A DNA stretch of 64,000 nucleotides, taken from contig CAZXFH010000006.1 of assembly GCA_964640055.1 (NCBI GenBank), positions 32,745 through 96,744 of the forward strand. The letters run 5' to 3'. Positions 15,768-24,259 of this stretch are shown piece after piece. Within the stretch, counting starts at the first letter, position 1. Each line of letters begins with the position of its first letter. The DNA comes from CAZXFH01 sp964640055 (GTDB taxonomy: Bacteria > Fidelibacterota > UBA2242 > JAFGTP01). The position numbers and the translations under genes are program-made. The notes under the pieces were generated by a model. The model searched no databases. It saw only the letters and a list, made by a program, of their open reading frames with translations, and had not been told where the DNA came from.

Positions 15768-17945
15768 GTGGCCCCTTTATTGAAAAAGAGGTTATCCATT
15801 AAAGAAAAACGGCCCAAAAAGTTTTTTGCGCTGTTAAACAACCATACCAAAGGGGTTCCTTTCTCTCAGTCCCATGAAGATCTATTATGGGAAGCCTACC
15901 GTTTTGCCCGTAAGGCTCATCGGGGACAAAAACGCAAGTCGGGCGAATCTTACTTTGAACATCCTTATCAGACAGCCTTGATCCTGTCGGAAATGAACAT
16001 GGATATGGTGACTATTGTCGGTGGATTACTGCACGACGTGATTGAGGATACTGATCTCAATTTCACTGATGTGGCAGAGCGATTCGGCACGGAAGTCGCC
16101 AAACTGGTGGAAGGGGTCACTAAAATTAGCGGAATCACTTTTAAAAACCGACAGGAAGAGCAAGCGGATAATTTCCGCAAAATGTTATTGAATGTGGCTG
16201 ATGATATCCGGGTTATTATCATCAAATTTGCTGACCGCCTGCATAACATGCGCACGATCTCCTCTCTCCCGCGATCAAAACAGCGGCGTATTGCCATAGA
16301 AACCCGGGATGTTTATGCGCCTCTGGCGCATCGGTTGGGGATGTATAAAATACGTGCGGAGCTGGAAGATTTGATCTTGATGACGCTCGATCCTGAGGCC
16401 TACAAATTCCTGCAAAAAAAGGTAAAGGAACGTAAAAGTGAACGCGAGCGCTATATCAAGACCTTTACGCAGCCACTGGAAAAGGCCTTAAAAGAACAAA
16501 ATATCAGGGCCAAGATTACCGGACGTCCCAAACATTTTTATTCGATTTACCGCAAGATGAAGAAGCGGAATAAACCGTTTGAGGAGATTTATGATCTTTT
16601 GGCTATCCGCGTTATTGTGAATAGTAAAGAAGAATGTTATGCTGTGCTGGGAACCGTACATGAGCTTTTTACCCCGGTAATGGATCGTTTCAAGGATTAC
16701 ATTGCCAGTCACAAAGCCAACTATTACCAATCAATACATACTACTGTTTATGGCCCGCGGGGGCACATTGTCGAAATCCAGATCCGTACCGCTGAAATGA
16801 ATGAAATTGCCGAGGAGGGGGTGGCTGCTCACTGGCGCTATAAAGAAGGGCTCAGTAAACCTGATGAAGTGGATAAATATGTTAACTGGCTGCGGGATTT
16901 AGTCGATGTGTTGCAAACCGAGTCAGCCAGTCCCAAAGACTTCATGGATACCTTGAAGATCGACCTTTTCAAAAATGAGATCTTTGTCTTTACTCCTATG
17001 GGCGATCTGATACGGTTACCGTTAGGGGCAACCCCTGTTGATTTTGCTTTTGATATTCATACGGAAGTGGGGTATAAGTGCATCGGGGCGAAAGTAGATG
17101 GTAAGATGGTGCCTTTGAACACCGTACTGAAAAGTGGTCAAACGGTTGAAATCATCACCTCGGATAATCAACGGCCCAGCTATGCCTGGTTAAAATTTGT
17201 AAAAACGTCCAAAGCAATCGGAGCCATTAAAAAATGGATCCGGAAGACTCAATATCAGGAAAGTGTCAAACTGGGCAAAGAAATGCTGGAAAAGGAAAAT
17301 AAACGTCGGCGGCGGGTGGGTTTTCTTAAAAAAGTTAAAGAACACCATCGTGAATTGGGCTATAAAAACCTGGAAGAATTATTTGCTGCGGTGGGCAGTG
17401 GTACCCTGACAGTATACAATATTTTTTCGCAATTGTTTAGCAGCGCAGACACAACCGAAAAAGGATCCTTTAGTGAGCGCAGGTTTGTCGAAGTGGCCCG
17501 GAGAAATGTCAAAGGAGTGCGGGTTCACGGGGTCGATAACCTGATGGTAAAATTCGCTAAATGCTGCAATCCCATCCCCGGTGATACGATTATCGGATAT
17601 GTCAGTCGCGGGCGTGGTGTGATCATTCATAAAAGCGACTGTAACAACCTGCCTGCCTTAGATGAGGAAACTGGACGCATGATTGATGTGACCTGGGATA
17701 CCAACCGGCGCCAAACCTTTTTATCCCAGGTTAAAATCATGGGTCAAGATAAAAAACATTTACTCAATGATATAACGGAGGCTATTTCCAGTACGGATAC
17801 CAACATTGTGAGCATTGAGGGCAAGGTAGATGATACCATATCCCATGTATCCTTAATTTTACAGGTAGCCAATTTACATCATTTGAACAAAGTCATAACC
17901 AAGATTCAAAAGGTACAAGGGATTATTTCTGTTGAACGAAAATAA
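15768..17945 (+). CDS. rel: Bifunctional (p)ppGpp synthetase/hydrolase (Rel/SpoT)
   Basis: A long RSH enzyme of 725 residues that makes and degrades the alarmone (p)ppGpp. Domain order: HD hydrolase (EHPYQTALIL and GGLLHDVIEDT, about 60-95, motif intact), synthetase (GRPKHFYSIYRKM, RFKDYIASHKANYYQSIHT, VEIQIRTAEM, about 245-355), TGS (FVFTPMGDLIRLPLGATPVD, about 405-425), a conserved cysteine region (KCCNPIPGD), and a C-terminal ACT domain (about 650-725). Both catalytic halves look functional. The start is GTG at 15768, directly after the dnaB stop with no gap, so ribosomes probably reinitiate. The HU-like gene follows at 15 bases. Confidence 0.96.
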   Translation: MAPLLKKRLSIKEKRPKKFFALLNNHTKGVPFSQSHEDLLWEAYRFARKAHRGQKRKSGESYFEHPYQTALILSEMNMDMVTIVGGLLHDVIEDTDLNFTDVAERFGTEVAKLVEGVTKISGITFKNRQEEQADNFRKMLLNVADDIRVIIIKFADRLHNMRTISSLPRSKQRRIAIETRDVYAPLAHRLGMYKIRAELEDLILMTLDPEAYKFLQKKVKERKSERERYIKTFTQPLEKALKEQNIRAKITGRPKHFYSIYRKMKKRNKPFEEIYDLLAIRVIVNSKEECYAVLGTVHELFTPVMDRFKDYIASHKANYYQSIHTTVYGPRGHIVEIQIRTAEMNEIAEEGVAAHWRYKEGLSKPDEVDKYVNWLRDLVDVLQTESASPKDFMDTLKIDLFKNEIFVFTPMGDLIRLPLGATPVDFAFDIHTEVGYKCIGAKVDGKMVPLNTVLKSGQTVEIITSDNQRPSYAWLKFVKTSKAIGAIKKWIRKTQYQESVKLGKEMLEKENKRRRRVGFLKKVKEHHRELGYKNLEELFAAVGSGTLTVYNIFSQLFSSADTTEKGSFSERRFVEVARRNVKGVRVHGVDNLMVKFAKCCNPIPGDTIIGYVSRGRGVIIHKSDCNNLPALDEETGRMIDVTWDTNRRQTFLSQVKIMGQDKKHLLNDITEAISSTDTNIVSIEGKVDDTISHVSLILQVANLHHLNKVITKIQKVQGIISVERK

Positions 17946-17960
17946 ATAAAAGGAGGCTTT

Positions 17961-18290
17961 ATGAATGGCCGGGTAATAACCTATACGAAGAAGGATGTGG
18001 TGAAACGGACTGCTCAGAAGTTAGGCCGTAAAATTTATGAAACGGAAGAAGTTGTCGATATGGTTTTTAAAATCCTGGCGGAAATAATATCCGAGGATAA
18101 AAAGGAATTCAGAGTGGAAATCCGCAACTTTGGGGTTTTTGAGGTTAAACCCACGCGGGCCAAACCCAAAGCACGCAACCCGCGTACCAATAAAGAGGTC
18201 TTTGTACCTCCCCGGCGCAAGACCCATTTTAAACCGGGGAAAATTATCCGGGATAGATTAAAGAAACCTCTCGCGGATCTGGAGGGTTGA
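17961..18290 (+). CDS. HU/IHF family DNA-binding protein
   Basis: A 109-residue histone-like protein. The N-terminal helices begin YTKKDVVKRTAQKLG. The DNA-bending arm is seen in RVEIRNFGVFEVKPTRAK and RNPRTNKEVFVPPRRKTHFKPGK, with the conserved proline-containing hairpin (VPP). The first ten residues and the C-terminal dozen extend beyond minimal HU (about 90). It would coat and bend the chromosome as a dimer. It has the textbook ribosome site AAAGGAGG before ATG, stronger than most neighbours, which suggests high translation within the operon. Whether it is HU-like or IHF-like in sequence preference cannot be told. Confidence 0.93.
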   Translation: MNGRVITYTKKDVVKRTAQKLGRKIYETEEVVDMVFKILAEIISEDKKEFRVEIRNFGVFEVKPTRAKPKARNPRTNKEVFVPPRRKTHFKPGKIIRDRLKKPLADLEG

Positions 18291-18292
18291 GC

Positions 18293-18718
18293 ATGGGGCG
18301 CCTGTTGGGAATTGATTATGGAGAAGCCCGTACCGGTCTGGCACTGTCTGATCCTTCCCAGCTGTTTGCGACACCCTTGGTGACACTTGCCTCGCGGGAT
18401 AAACATAAATTAATGCACCAGATTGAAGCGGTGGTACAAGACAAACAGGTTGAAAAGGTAGTGGTTGGTATTCCGACCGCCCTTTCCGGCCGCAAAACCA
18501 AACAAACCGAACGAGTAATCGCATTTACTGTTAATTTGAAAGCAAAATTATCCGTGCCGGTCGCCGAGTTTGATGAGCGTCTGAGTTCTTTTGAAGCCCA
18601 TCGGATTCTGCATCAAAAAGGTGTTAAAACCGGCCATCACAAAGGCTCTGTGGATAAAATGGCCGCCGCGCTTATTTTACAAACTTATTTAGATGCACAA
18701 AAGAGCAAATCCTTTTAG
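18293..18718 (+). CDS. ruvX: Putative pre-16S rRNA nuclease / Holliday junction resolvase-like (YqgF/RuvX)
   Basis: A 141-residue RNase H-fold protein of the YqgF family, thought to finish 16S rRNA 5'-end maturation and historically called RuvX. The first strand carries the catalytic Asp in LLGIDYGEARTGLALSD. The second site is in VVVGIPTALSG and EFDERLSS, and the third Asp in GSVDKMAAALILQTYL. ATG at 18293 is chosen, with GGAGG about nine bases upstream; TTG at 18287 would add two residues. It overlaps lnt by 26 bases. Confidence 0.93.
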   Translation: MGRLLGIDYGEARTGLALSDPSQLFATPLVTLASRDKHKLMHQIEAVVQDKQVEKVVVGIPTALSGRKTKQTERVIAFTVNLKAKLSVPVAEFDERLSSFEAHRILHQKGVKTGHHKGSVDKMAAALILQTYLDAQKSKSF

Positions 18719-20285
18719 CATATATATCAAACAGTTACCCGGTTGGCTATTAGCCTTGATCGCCGGACTTTTCAGCGTGGCGGCCTTTCCGCCTTTACCA
18801 CTGGGCTTTTTAGCTTATTTTGGTTTAATTCCCTTACTATTTGCCTTTGAAAAGGATCACTTTCATCTGGGTTTTGAAAAGGGATTTTTGTACGGTCTGA
18901 TCCTAAATCTGGGTATTTTGTATTGGCTGGCCCTGAATAAGGGGACTACTTGGTATTTTGCCTTTCTGTCCATGCTGGCTGGTGTGCTCTTTCTGGCTTT
19001 AGCCTACGGGATAGCCGGGTGGTTGATCGGTTTTGTAGGGCGCCGTTTATCACCGTCTATCGCTCTGTTTAGCCTGCCCGTAGTTTGGGTTGCTATGGAG
19101 TTTTTACGCTCCTTTGGTAGTCTGGGATTTACCTGGAACAATTTATGTTATACCCAATCCTATGCTGTTCCTTTAATCCAATTCAGCGCCATATTAGGTG
19201 CCTATGGCATCAGTGGCTGGATCGTGGGGGTGAATCTGATTATTTATATAGTTGGGAAGCATCTGATAGCCGGAAAGAATATTAAGAGACAACTTATTCT
19301 ATTAGGCCTGATATTCTTAATCCCGGAAATTTATGGGCTCTGGGTGATACAGAACACCTCTCCGGAGAGTGGCAAGCAACGTCCGGTAAAGATAGGAGTG
19401 GTGCAACCCAATGTGGATCCGACCCAGAAATGGGCACATGAAAATTTTTCTAAAAATATGCAGATCCTCTATCAACTGACCGATTCGATCGTGACCCATG
19501 GTCCGGTAGATCTGGTGATTTGGCCGGAAACAGCAACGCCCACCTATTTGTGCCGTAATTACCGCCATACTCTGGATAAAATTCGCCAAAAAATGACCAC
19601 TTACCACACTAATTTGTTAACCGGAGCACCTGATTATACCGGATCGGCTAAAAGTGGTTATCACTACTATAACGCCACCTTTTTAATTATGCCTCAACAG
19701 GATACTTTGCAAAGTTACCGCAAGAATCGATTAGTCCCCTTTGGAGAATATATTCCCCTTTCCGAGCTATATCCCCGCCTGGATAATCTTAATATGGGAC
19801 AAGGCAATTTTAGTGCTGGTCAAAAAATCACACTGTTTGAGATTCCGATAACCCAGAATAAGTGTCAGGCCCGGGATACAACGCTGCGTTTTGTCTCTGC
19901 AGTGTGTTATGAATCCACTTTTCCCCGACTGATGCGACAAGGGGTTAAACAAGGGGCTGAAATGCTGGTAGTGGTGACGAATGATGCCTGGTTTGGTCGG
20001 ACTTCAGCCCCCTATTTACATGCAGAGATTGCCCGTTTCCGGGCGATTGAGAACCGGGTACCGGTAGTCCGTTCTGCCAATACAGGCATATCGCTGGTCT
20101 ATGATAAGTATGGCCGAAAATTGGTTAAACGGGGATTTGCACAGAAAGACTGGTTCAGTCAGGAACTATTACAGGGGCCGGGAGATTCATTATATGTTAA
20201 ATGGGGTGATTTTTTCGCCTGGATTTGTGTGGGACTCAGTCTAGGAGCGACCTTGACAGCGATTTTGAGGAAAGGAAAGTCATGA
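18693..20285 (+). CDS. lnt: Apolipoprotein N-acyltransferase
   Basis: Lnt adds the third acyl chain to lipoproteins at the periplasmic face of the inner membrane and is typical of diderm bacteria. The 530-residue protein begins with six or so transmembrane helices (about 15-215). The nitrilase-like domain follows, with the catalytic triad visible as Glu in WPETATPTYL, Lys in YRKNRLVPFGEYIP and Cys in AVCYESTFP. The VVVTNDAWFG and RAIENRVPVVRSANTGIS motifs are also there. A final hydrophobic helix ends the protein. The start lies inside ruvX and the end overlaps the next gene by four bases. Its presence agrees with LolA further on. Confidence 0.96.
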   Translation: MHKRANPFSIYIKQLPGWLLALIAGLFSVAAFPPLPLGFLAYFGLIPLLFAFEKDHFHLGFEKGFLYGLILNLGILYWLALNKGTTWYFAFLSMLAGVLFLALAYGIAGWLIGFVGRRLSPSIALFSLPVVWVAMEFLRSFGSLGFTWNNLCYTQSYAVPLIQFSAILGAYGISGWIVGVNLIIYIVGKHLIAGKNIKRQLILLGLIFLIPEIYGLWVIQNTSPESGKQRPVKIGVVQPNVDPTQKWAHENFSKNMQILYQLTDSIVTHGPVDLVIWPETATPTYLCRNYRHTLDKIRQKMTTYHTNLLTGAPDYTGSAKSGYHYYNATFLIMPQQDTLQSYRKNRLVPFGEYIPLSELYPRLDNLNMGQGNFSAGQKITLFEIPITQNKCQARDTTLRFVSAVCYESTFPRLMRQGVKQGAEMLVVVTNDAWFGRTSAPYLHAEIARFRAIENRVPVVRSANTGISLVYDKYGRKLVKRGFAQKDWFSQELLQGPGDSLYVKWGDFFAWICVGLSLGATLTAILRKGKS

Positions 20286-20950
20286 AAAGATATTACCACT
20301 TAATGGTTATCCTGATGATGGCCTGTTTGTTATTAACTGAGCGTGGCAGGGCCCAACCACCGGAGAGAGGAAGTGATTCCCTGAGTGTGGGCGAGGCGCG
20401 CCTTACCTTACTGAAATCTCTGGCCTTACCGGGATGGGGGGAACATAGTTTGGGGTACCAGACCCGGGCTTATGGTTTTAACGGAGCCGAATTACTGGGG
20501 TGGATCACCTATGCTGTTTTGCAGATTTACGCCCAGGGACTGGAAAAAGATATGGTCACTTACGCGGTCAAACATGCCGGGATCGATCCGTCGGGCAAGG
20601 ATGATGCCTATTTGACGGACATTGGTAATTATCAGGATATTTATGCTTATAACGATCAAAAATTACGCTATCGGCAGACAAACCTGGTTTATCCCGATAC
20701 AGAAGCACATTACTGGTCCTGGGATAGTGAGAAATCTCGCAAGCACTTTGATGATAAACGTTATTATACGGCTCTGATGTATCGCAATGCTTCCTTTGCT
20801 CTGACCGCTCTGGTAGTAAATCGAATCATAAGCATGATAGATGTGATTGCTTTAACCAAGGACAGGGTTGTGCAATCCTCTGGATTTTATACCAGCCTGC
20901 GGCCTACACCATATAAAATTACCTTATCACTGAACTGGCAATTAAAATAA
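20282..20950 (+). CDS. DUF5683-like exported/membrane protein of unknown function
   Basis: 222 residues from ATG at 20282 (AAAGGAAAG just upstream; overlaps the lnt stop). A signal peptide spans about 1-24 (hydrophobic MVILMMACLLL, cleavage near GRAQ). The LLKSLALPGWGEHSLG motif resembles the DUF5683 family, whose members have this proline-glycine turn followed by hydrophobic helices. Two more hydrophobic stretches lie around 75-95 and 180-205. The middle is polar and tyrosine-rich (YQDIYAYNDQKLRYRQTNLVY). The function is unknown. Family assignment rests on the motif and topology only. Confidence 0.7.
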   Translation: MKRYYHLMVILMMACLLLTERGRAQPPERGSDSLSVGEARLTLLKSLALPGWGEHSLGYQTRAYGFNGAELLGWITYAVLQIYAQGLEKDMVTYAVKHAGIDPSGKDDAYLTDIGNYQDIYAYNDQKLRYRQTNLVYPDTEAHYWSWDSEKSRKHFDDKRYYTALMYRNASFALTALVVNRIISMIDVIALTKDRVVQSSGFYTSLRPTPYKITLSLNWQLK

Positions 20951-20979
20951 AAAAAGCACAGGATTAACGGAAATAATGA

Positions 20980-21744
20980 ATGTCGGCCTTTGATCCCAGA
21001 GCAAAATTAATATGGGCCCTTAGTGGAATGCTGGCCATCTTTTTACTGGATTCTGTTTTTCTCCAAATCGGTTTACTGGCTGGGATATTATTGTTAATAA
21101 AACTATCCGGTTTCAGCATAACAGAGATTCTCGGCGCGGTAAAATATTTATTGATCCTGTTGCCGATCACTTTTTTAGTCCATCTGTTCTTTACCACCGG
21201 ATTACTGGCGGGATTGTTTCAATCCGGTGGGCTGATACCAGGCCATTTCAATTGGCAGATACCGCTGCAATTCACTTTGAGACTGGCTAATTTGATTCTA
21301 CTCATGTCTTTTTTAATAAAATGGATTACTCCGCTGGGGTTCCTGGATGCTATATACCTTTGGTTAGCGCCCTTAAGAGCTCTGCGACTGCCGGTTGACG
21401 ATCTTTTTCAGCTCATTTTTATTGCGGTGCGTTTTTTCCCCCTGGTACAGGATGAATACAAACGGTTGGATCAGGGCTGGAACAGTTTTCTACCTGATAG
21501 AGATCATAACTGGCGGTCCAGAGTAAGTCGGATCCGCGAACGATTAATTCCTCTGATGATCTTTTCCTTCAGAAAAGCAGAGGTGCTAGCCGAGGTCATG
21601 TCAATGCGCGGCTATGGTATTAACCCCCAGCGAAGTTATTATACTCATCTGCAATTCGGCCCTAAAGATGCCCTGTTTGCCACCGGAGGGGTGCTTATTC
21701 TGGGAGTGGTAATTGTTTTAAAGACACAAAACCTGTTCTGTTGA
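20980..21744 (+). CDS. Energy-coupling factor (ECF) transporter transmembrane protein EcfT/CbiQ-like
   Basis: 254 residues with five or six transmembrane helices and a long cytosolic loop. The coupling helix contains EVLAEVMSMRGYG, the Ala-Arg-Gly-type signature by which EcfT contacts the ECF ATPases. ECF transporters take up vitamins or metal ions using an EcfT scaffold, two ATPases and a substrate-binding S component. None of these partners is encoded nearby, so this may serve a shared module assembled from distant genes. It sits between the DUF5683-like gene (29 bases) and truA (1 base), inside the housekeeping run. Confidence 0.85.
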   Translation: MSAFDPRAKLIWALSGMLAIFLLDSVFLQIGLLAGILLLIKLSGFSITEILGAVKYLLILLPITFLVHLFFTTGLLAGLFQSGGLIPGHFNWQIPLQFTLRLANLILLMSFLIKWITPLGFLDAIYLWLAPLRALRLPVDDLFQLIFIAVRFFPLVQDEYKRLDQGWNSFLPDRDHNWRSRVSRIRERLIPLMIFSFRKAEVLAEVMSMRGYGINPQRSYYTHLQFGPKDALFATGGVLILGVVIVLKTQNLFC

Positions 21745-21745
21745 G

Positions 21746-22480
21746 ATGACATATCGTTACAAATTGGATATTGAATACGATGGCACACACTATTGTGGTT
21801 GGCAGCGGCAGGCAGATGTGGTCACAATTCAGGAAGTTATTGAAAATAATTTACAGGAATTAAACAAGGGGAAGCCGGTGAACTTATACGGTGCCGGACG
21901 CACAGATAGTGGTGTACATGCCCTGCATCAGGTTGCCCATTTTGATTTGGACCAAGAATGGTCGCCACTTACTCTGGGCAAGGCTTTACAGGCCAGGACT
22001 CCCCGGGATATTGTGATTCATGATTGTGAGCCTGTTTCTTCTGATTATCATGCCCGCTACAGTGCCAGGCGCCGTCATTATTTTTATCAGATTACTCCAA
22101 TACCTACGGCGGTTTTTCGTCACTTCACCTGGTATGTTTATTTTAACATCAATAGCGAATTGTTGAATCGATGCGCCCGGCTGGTGATCGGAGAGCATAA
22201 TTTTGAGGGATTTTGCCGCACTTTGGATGAATCCAAATCCAAGATTTGCCGGATCCATGAATCTGCATGGAAAAATGAAAATAAAATGTTAATTTATAAA
22301 ATAAGTGGTAACCGATTTTTGCACAGTATGGTCCGTATGTTAGTAGGCACGATGATTGAAGTAGCCAGAGCACGCTTTACCATGGATGATTTTTATAATA
22401 TTTTGCATCAAAAAGAGCCCGATAGACAGGCGTTAACCGCCCCGGCACAGGGATTATTTTTATCCCATATTGATTACTAA
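21746..22480 (+). CDS. truA: tRNA pseudouridine synthase A
   Basis: TruA converts uridines 38-40 of many tRNA anticodon arms to pseudouridine. 244 residues, standard length. Visible are the N-terminal LDIEYDGTHYCGWQRQ, the catalytic Asp in YGAGRTDSGVHALHQVAHFD, RRHYFYQI, and the C-terminal GNRFLHSMVRMLVGTMIEV dimer/core motif. Its start follows the ecfT stop by a single base. Confidence 0.97.
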   Translation: MTYRYKLDIEYDGTHYCGWQRQADVVTIQEVIENNLQELNKGKPVNLYGAGRTDSGVHALHQVAHFDLDQEWSPLTLGKALQARTPRDIVIHDCEPVSSDYHARYSARRRHYFYQITPIPTAVFRHFTWYVYFNINSELLNRCARLVIGEHNFEGFCRTLDESKSKICRIHESAWKNENKMLIYKISGNRFLHSMVRMLVGTMIEVARARFTMDDFYNILHQKEPDRQALTAPAQGLFLSHIDY

Positions 22481-22503
22481 GAGTCACATAAGACGGAGGT
22501 GAG

Positions 22504-23148
22504 ATGAAATTTTTTATCGATACGGCCAATCTGGAAGAAATAAGAGAAGCACAGTCCTGGGGTATTTTAGATGGCGTGACCACCAATCCGACCTTGCTTT
22601 CCAGAGAAAAGGGGCATTATCGTGATATTCTGGCAGCGATTTGCAAGATTGTGGACGGACCGGTTAGTGGGGAAGTTGTAAGTCTGGAGGCTTCTGGTAT
22701 GGTCAAAGAGGCCCGGGACCTGGCCAGGATCCATGATAATATGGTAATCAAAATACCCATGACACTGGAAGGGATGCAAGCGGTTAAGCAATTAACCTCC
22801 GAGGGTATCAAAACAAACACCACGCTGATTTTTACGCCGCTGCAAGGATTGATGGCTGCTAAGGCGGGAACGACTTTTGTTAGTCCTTTTGTAGGCCGTT
22901 TAGATGATATTCAGTCCGAGGGTATGCAGGTGGTTGAAGAGTTGGTTCAAATTTATGATAATTATGGCTACGAGAGTGAAGTCATCGTGGCCAGTATTCG
23001 GCATCCCTTACACATTGTGCAGGCGGGGCTGATCGGTGCCGATATTTGTACTATACCTTACAAGGTAATTAAAAAGCTGTCCCGGCATCCCAAGACCGAT
23101 GAGGGTATCGAACGATTTTTAAAAGATTGGGAAAAGGTAGAAAAGTGA
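22504..23148 (+). CDS. Transaldolase / fructose-6-phosphate aldolase family protein
   Basis: 214 residues, the short single-barrel form (TalC/FSA/MipB type) rather than the 315-residue TalB form. Seen are MKFFIDTANLEEIREAQSWG, GVTTNPTLLSREKG and the Schiff-base lysine in MVIKIPMT. FVSPFVGRLDDI and the C-terminal barrel end with DICTIPYKVIKKL are also present. It either transfers dihydroxyacetone units in the pentose phosphate pathway or cleaves fructose 6-phosphate; sequence alone does not settle which. A GGAGGTG ribosome site precedes ATG. It overlaps htrA by four bases (GTGA). Confidence 0.93.
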   Translation: MKFFIDTANLEEIREAQSWGILDGVTTNPTLLSREKGHYRDILAAICKIVDGPVSGEVVSLEASGMVKEARDLARIHDNMVIKIPMTLEGMQAVKQLTSEGIKTNTTLIFTPLQGLMAAKAGTTFVSPFVGRLDDIQSEGMQVVEELVQIYDNYGYESEVIVASIRHPLHIVQAGLIGADICTIPYKVIKKLSRHPKTDEGIERFLKDWEKVEK

Positions 23149-24254
23149 AGCTAAAAACAATCTATTGGATTTTTATTGCGATAATCTTTAGCTGGTTTTC
23201 TCTAACAGCTCAATCCGGCAATGATCAGCATTCTATTCTAGTGGATCGGCATAGTGCCATAACCACCGCCATTGAAGAAGTTAGTCCGGCAGTGGCCGGA
23301 ATCAGTGTAACCGCCATTGAAGAATACAGGTCGAGTCCCTTTATCGACGATCCGCTCTTCAATTTATTTTTTCCGGACCAGTACCGCCGGCGTCAGGTAG
23401 AAAGTCTGGGCTCGGGGGTCGTCATCAGTCCGGATGGCTATGTAATTACCAATCATCATGTGGTTGAAAATGCGCAGGAAATCATTGTTACTTTGCAAGG
23501 CGGCCGGCGTCATGAGGCCGCGCTGGTGGGCAAGGATGAATTATCCGATATCGCTCTCTTGAAAATTGAGGATGAGCAAAAGGTACCCTTTGCCAAGATG
23601 GGGAATTCCGATGATATTATTATTGGTGAATGGGTAATTGCCCTGGGTAATCCCTTTGGATTATTCGATATAAGTTATAAACCCACGGCCACGGCAGGAA
23701 TTATTTCAGGCACGCAGCTGAATTTTGGTCGTCAGGGCACTGGCCGTGTTTACCAGGACATGATTCAGACCGATGCCGCGATCAATGTGGGTAATAGCGG
23801 TGGTCCCCTGGTCAATTCCAATGGAAAGGTGATTGGGATCAATACCTTTATTTTTACCGGTGGCCGCTACTCCGAGGGTTCCGTTGGAATTGGTTTCGCC
23901 ATTCCCATCAATCGGGTCAAGCCGATCATTGCACAATTAAAGGAACACGGTGCAATCGACCGTTCCTTTAAGACCGGTCTTTCAGTGCAGCGCATCGATC
24001 CGCTGATTGCTCGATATTTGAATCTGTCTTCCAATACCGGTGTGATCGTTACCGATATCAAGTCAGGCAGTGCTGCTGATAAAAGCGGCATTAAAGTTGG
24101 TGATGTCATCGTTAAAGTCGGTGACAAAGCGGTTAGCAGTCGCCATGATATCTTCACTTATATTCAGGAAAATTTTTTAAAGGCCGGAGATACAATTCAT
24201 TTAACCGTGATCCGTGGCAAGAAAAACATGAAATTTGATCTAAAATTGGAGTAG
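23145..24254 (+). CDS. DegP/HtrA-like periplasmic serine protease
   Basis: 369 residues from GTG at 23145, which overlaps the transaldolase stop. An N-terminal signal or anchor (IYWIFIAIIFSWFSLTA) is followed by a trypsin-like domain with His in VITNHHVVENA, Asp in LSDIALLKIED and nucleophile Ser218 in VGNSGGPLVN. A single PDZ domain (about 285-369, with TGVIVTDIKSGSAADKSGI) ends the protein. This is the S1C family, one PDZ, DegS-like in size but with an unusual FGRQGTGRVYQD insert before the serine loop. It would degrade or sense misfolded envelope proteins. purB follows after 5 bases. Confidence 0.93.
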   Translation: MKLKTIYWIFIAIIFSWFSLTAQSGNDQHSILVDRHSAITTAIEEVSPAVAGISVTAIEEYRSSPFIDDPLFNLFFPDQYRRRQVESLGSGVVISPDGYVITNHHVVENAQEIIVTLQGGRRHEAALVGKDELSDIALLKIEDEQKVPFAKMGNSDDIIIGEWVIALGNPFGLFDISYKPTATAGIISGTQLNFGRQGTGRVYQDMIQTDAAINVGNSGGPLVNSNGKVIGINTFIFTGGRYSEGSVGIGFAIPINRVKPIIAQLKEHGAIDRSFKTGLSVQRIDPLIARYLNLSSNTGVIVTDIKSGSAADKSGIKVGDVIVKVGDKAVSSRHDIFTYIQENFLKAGDTIHLTVIRGKKNMKFDLKLE

Positions 24255-24259
24255 GCATT

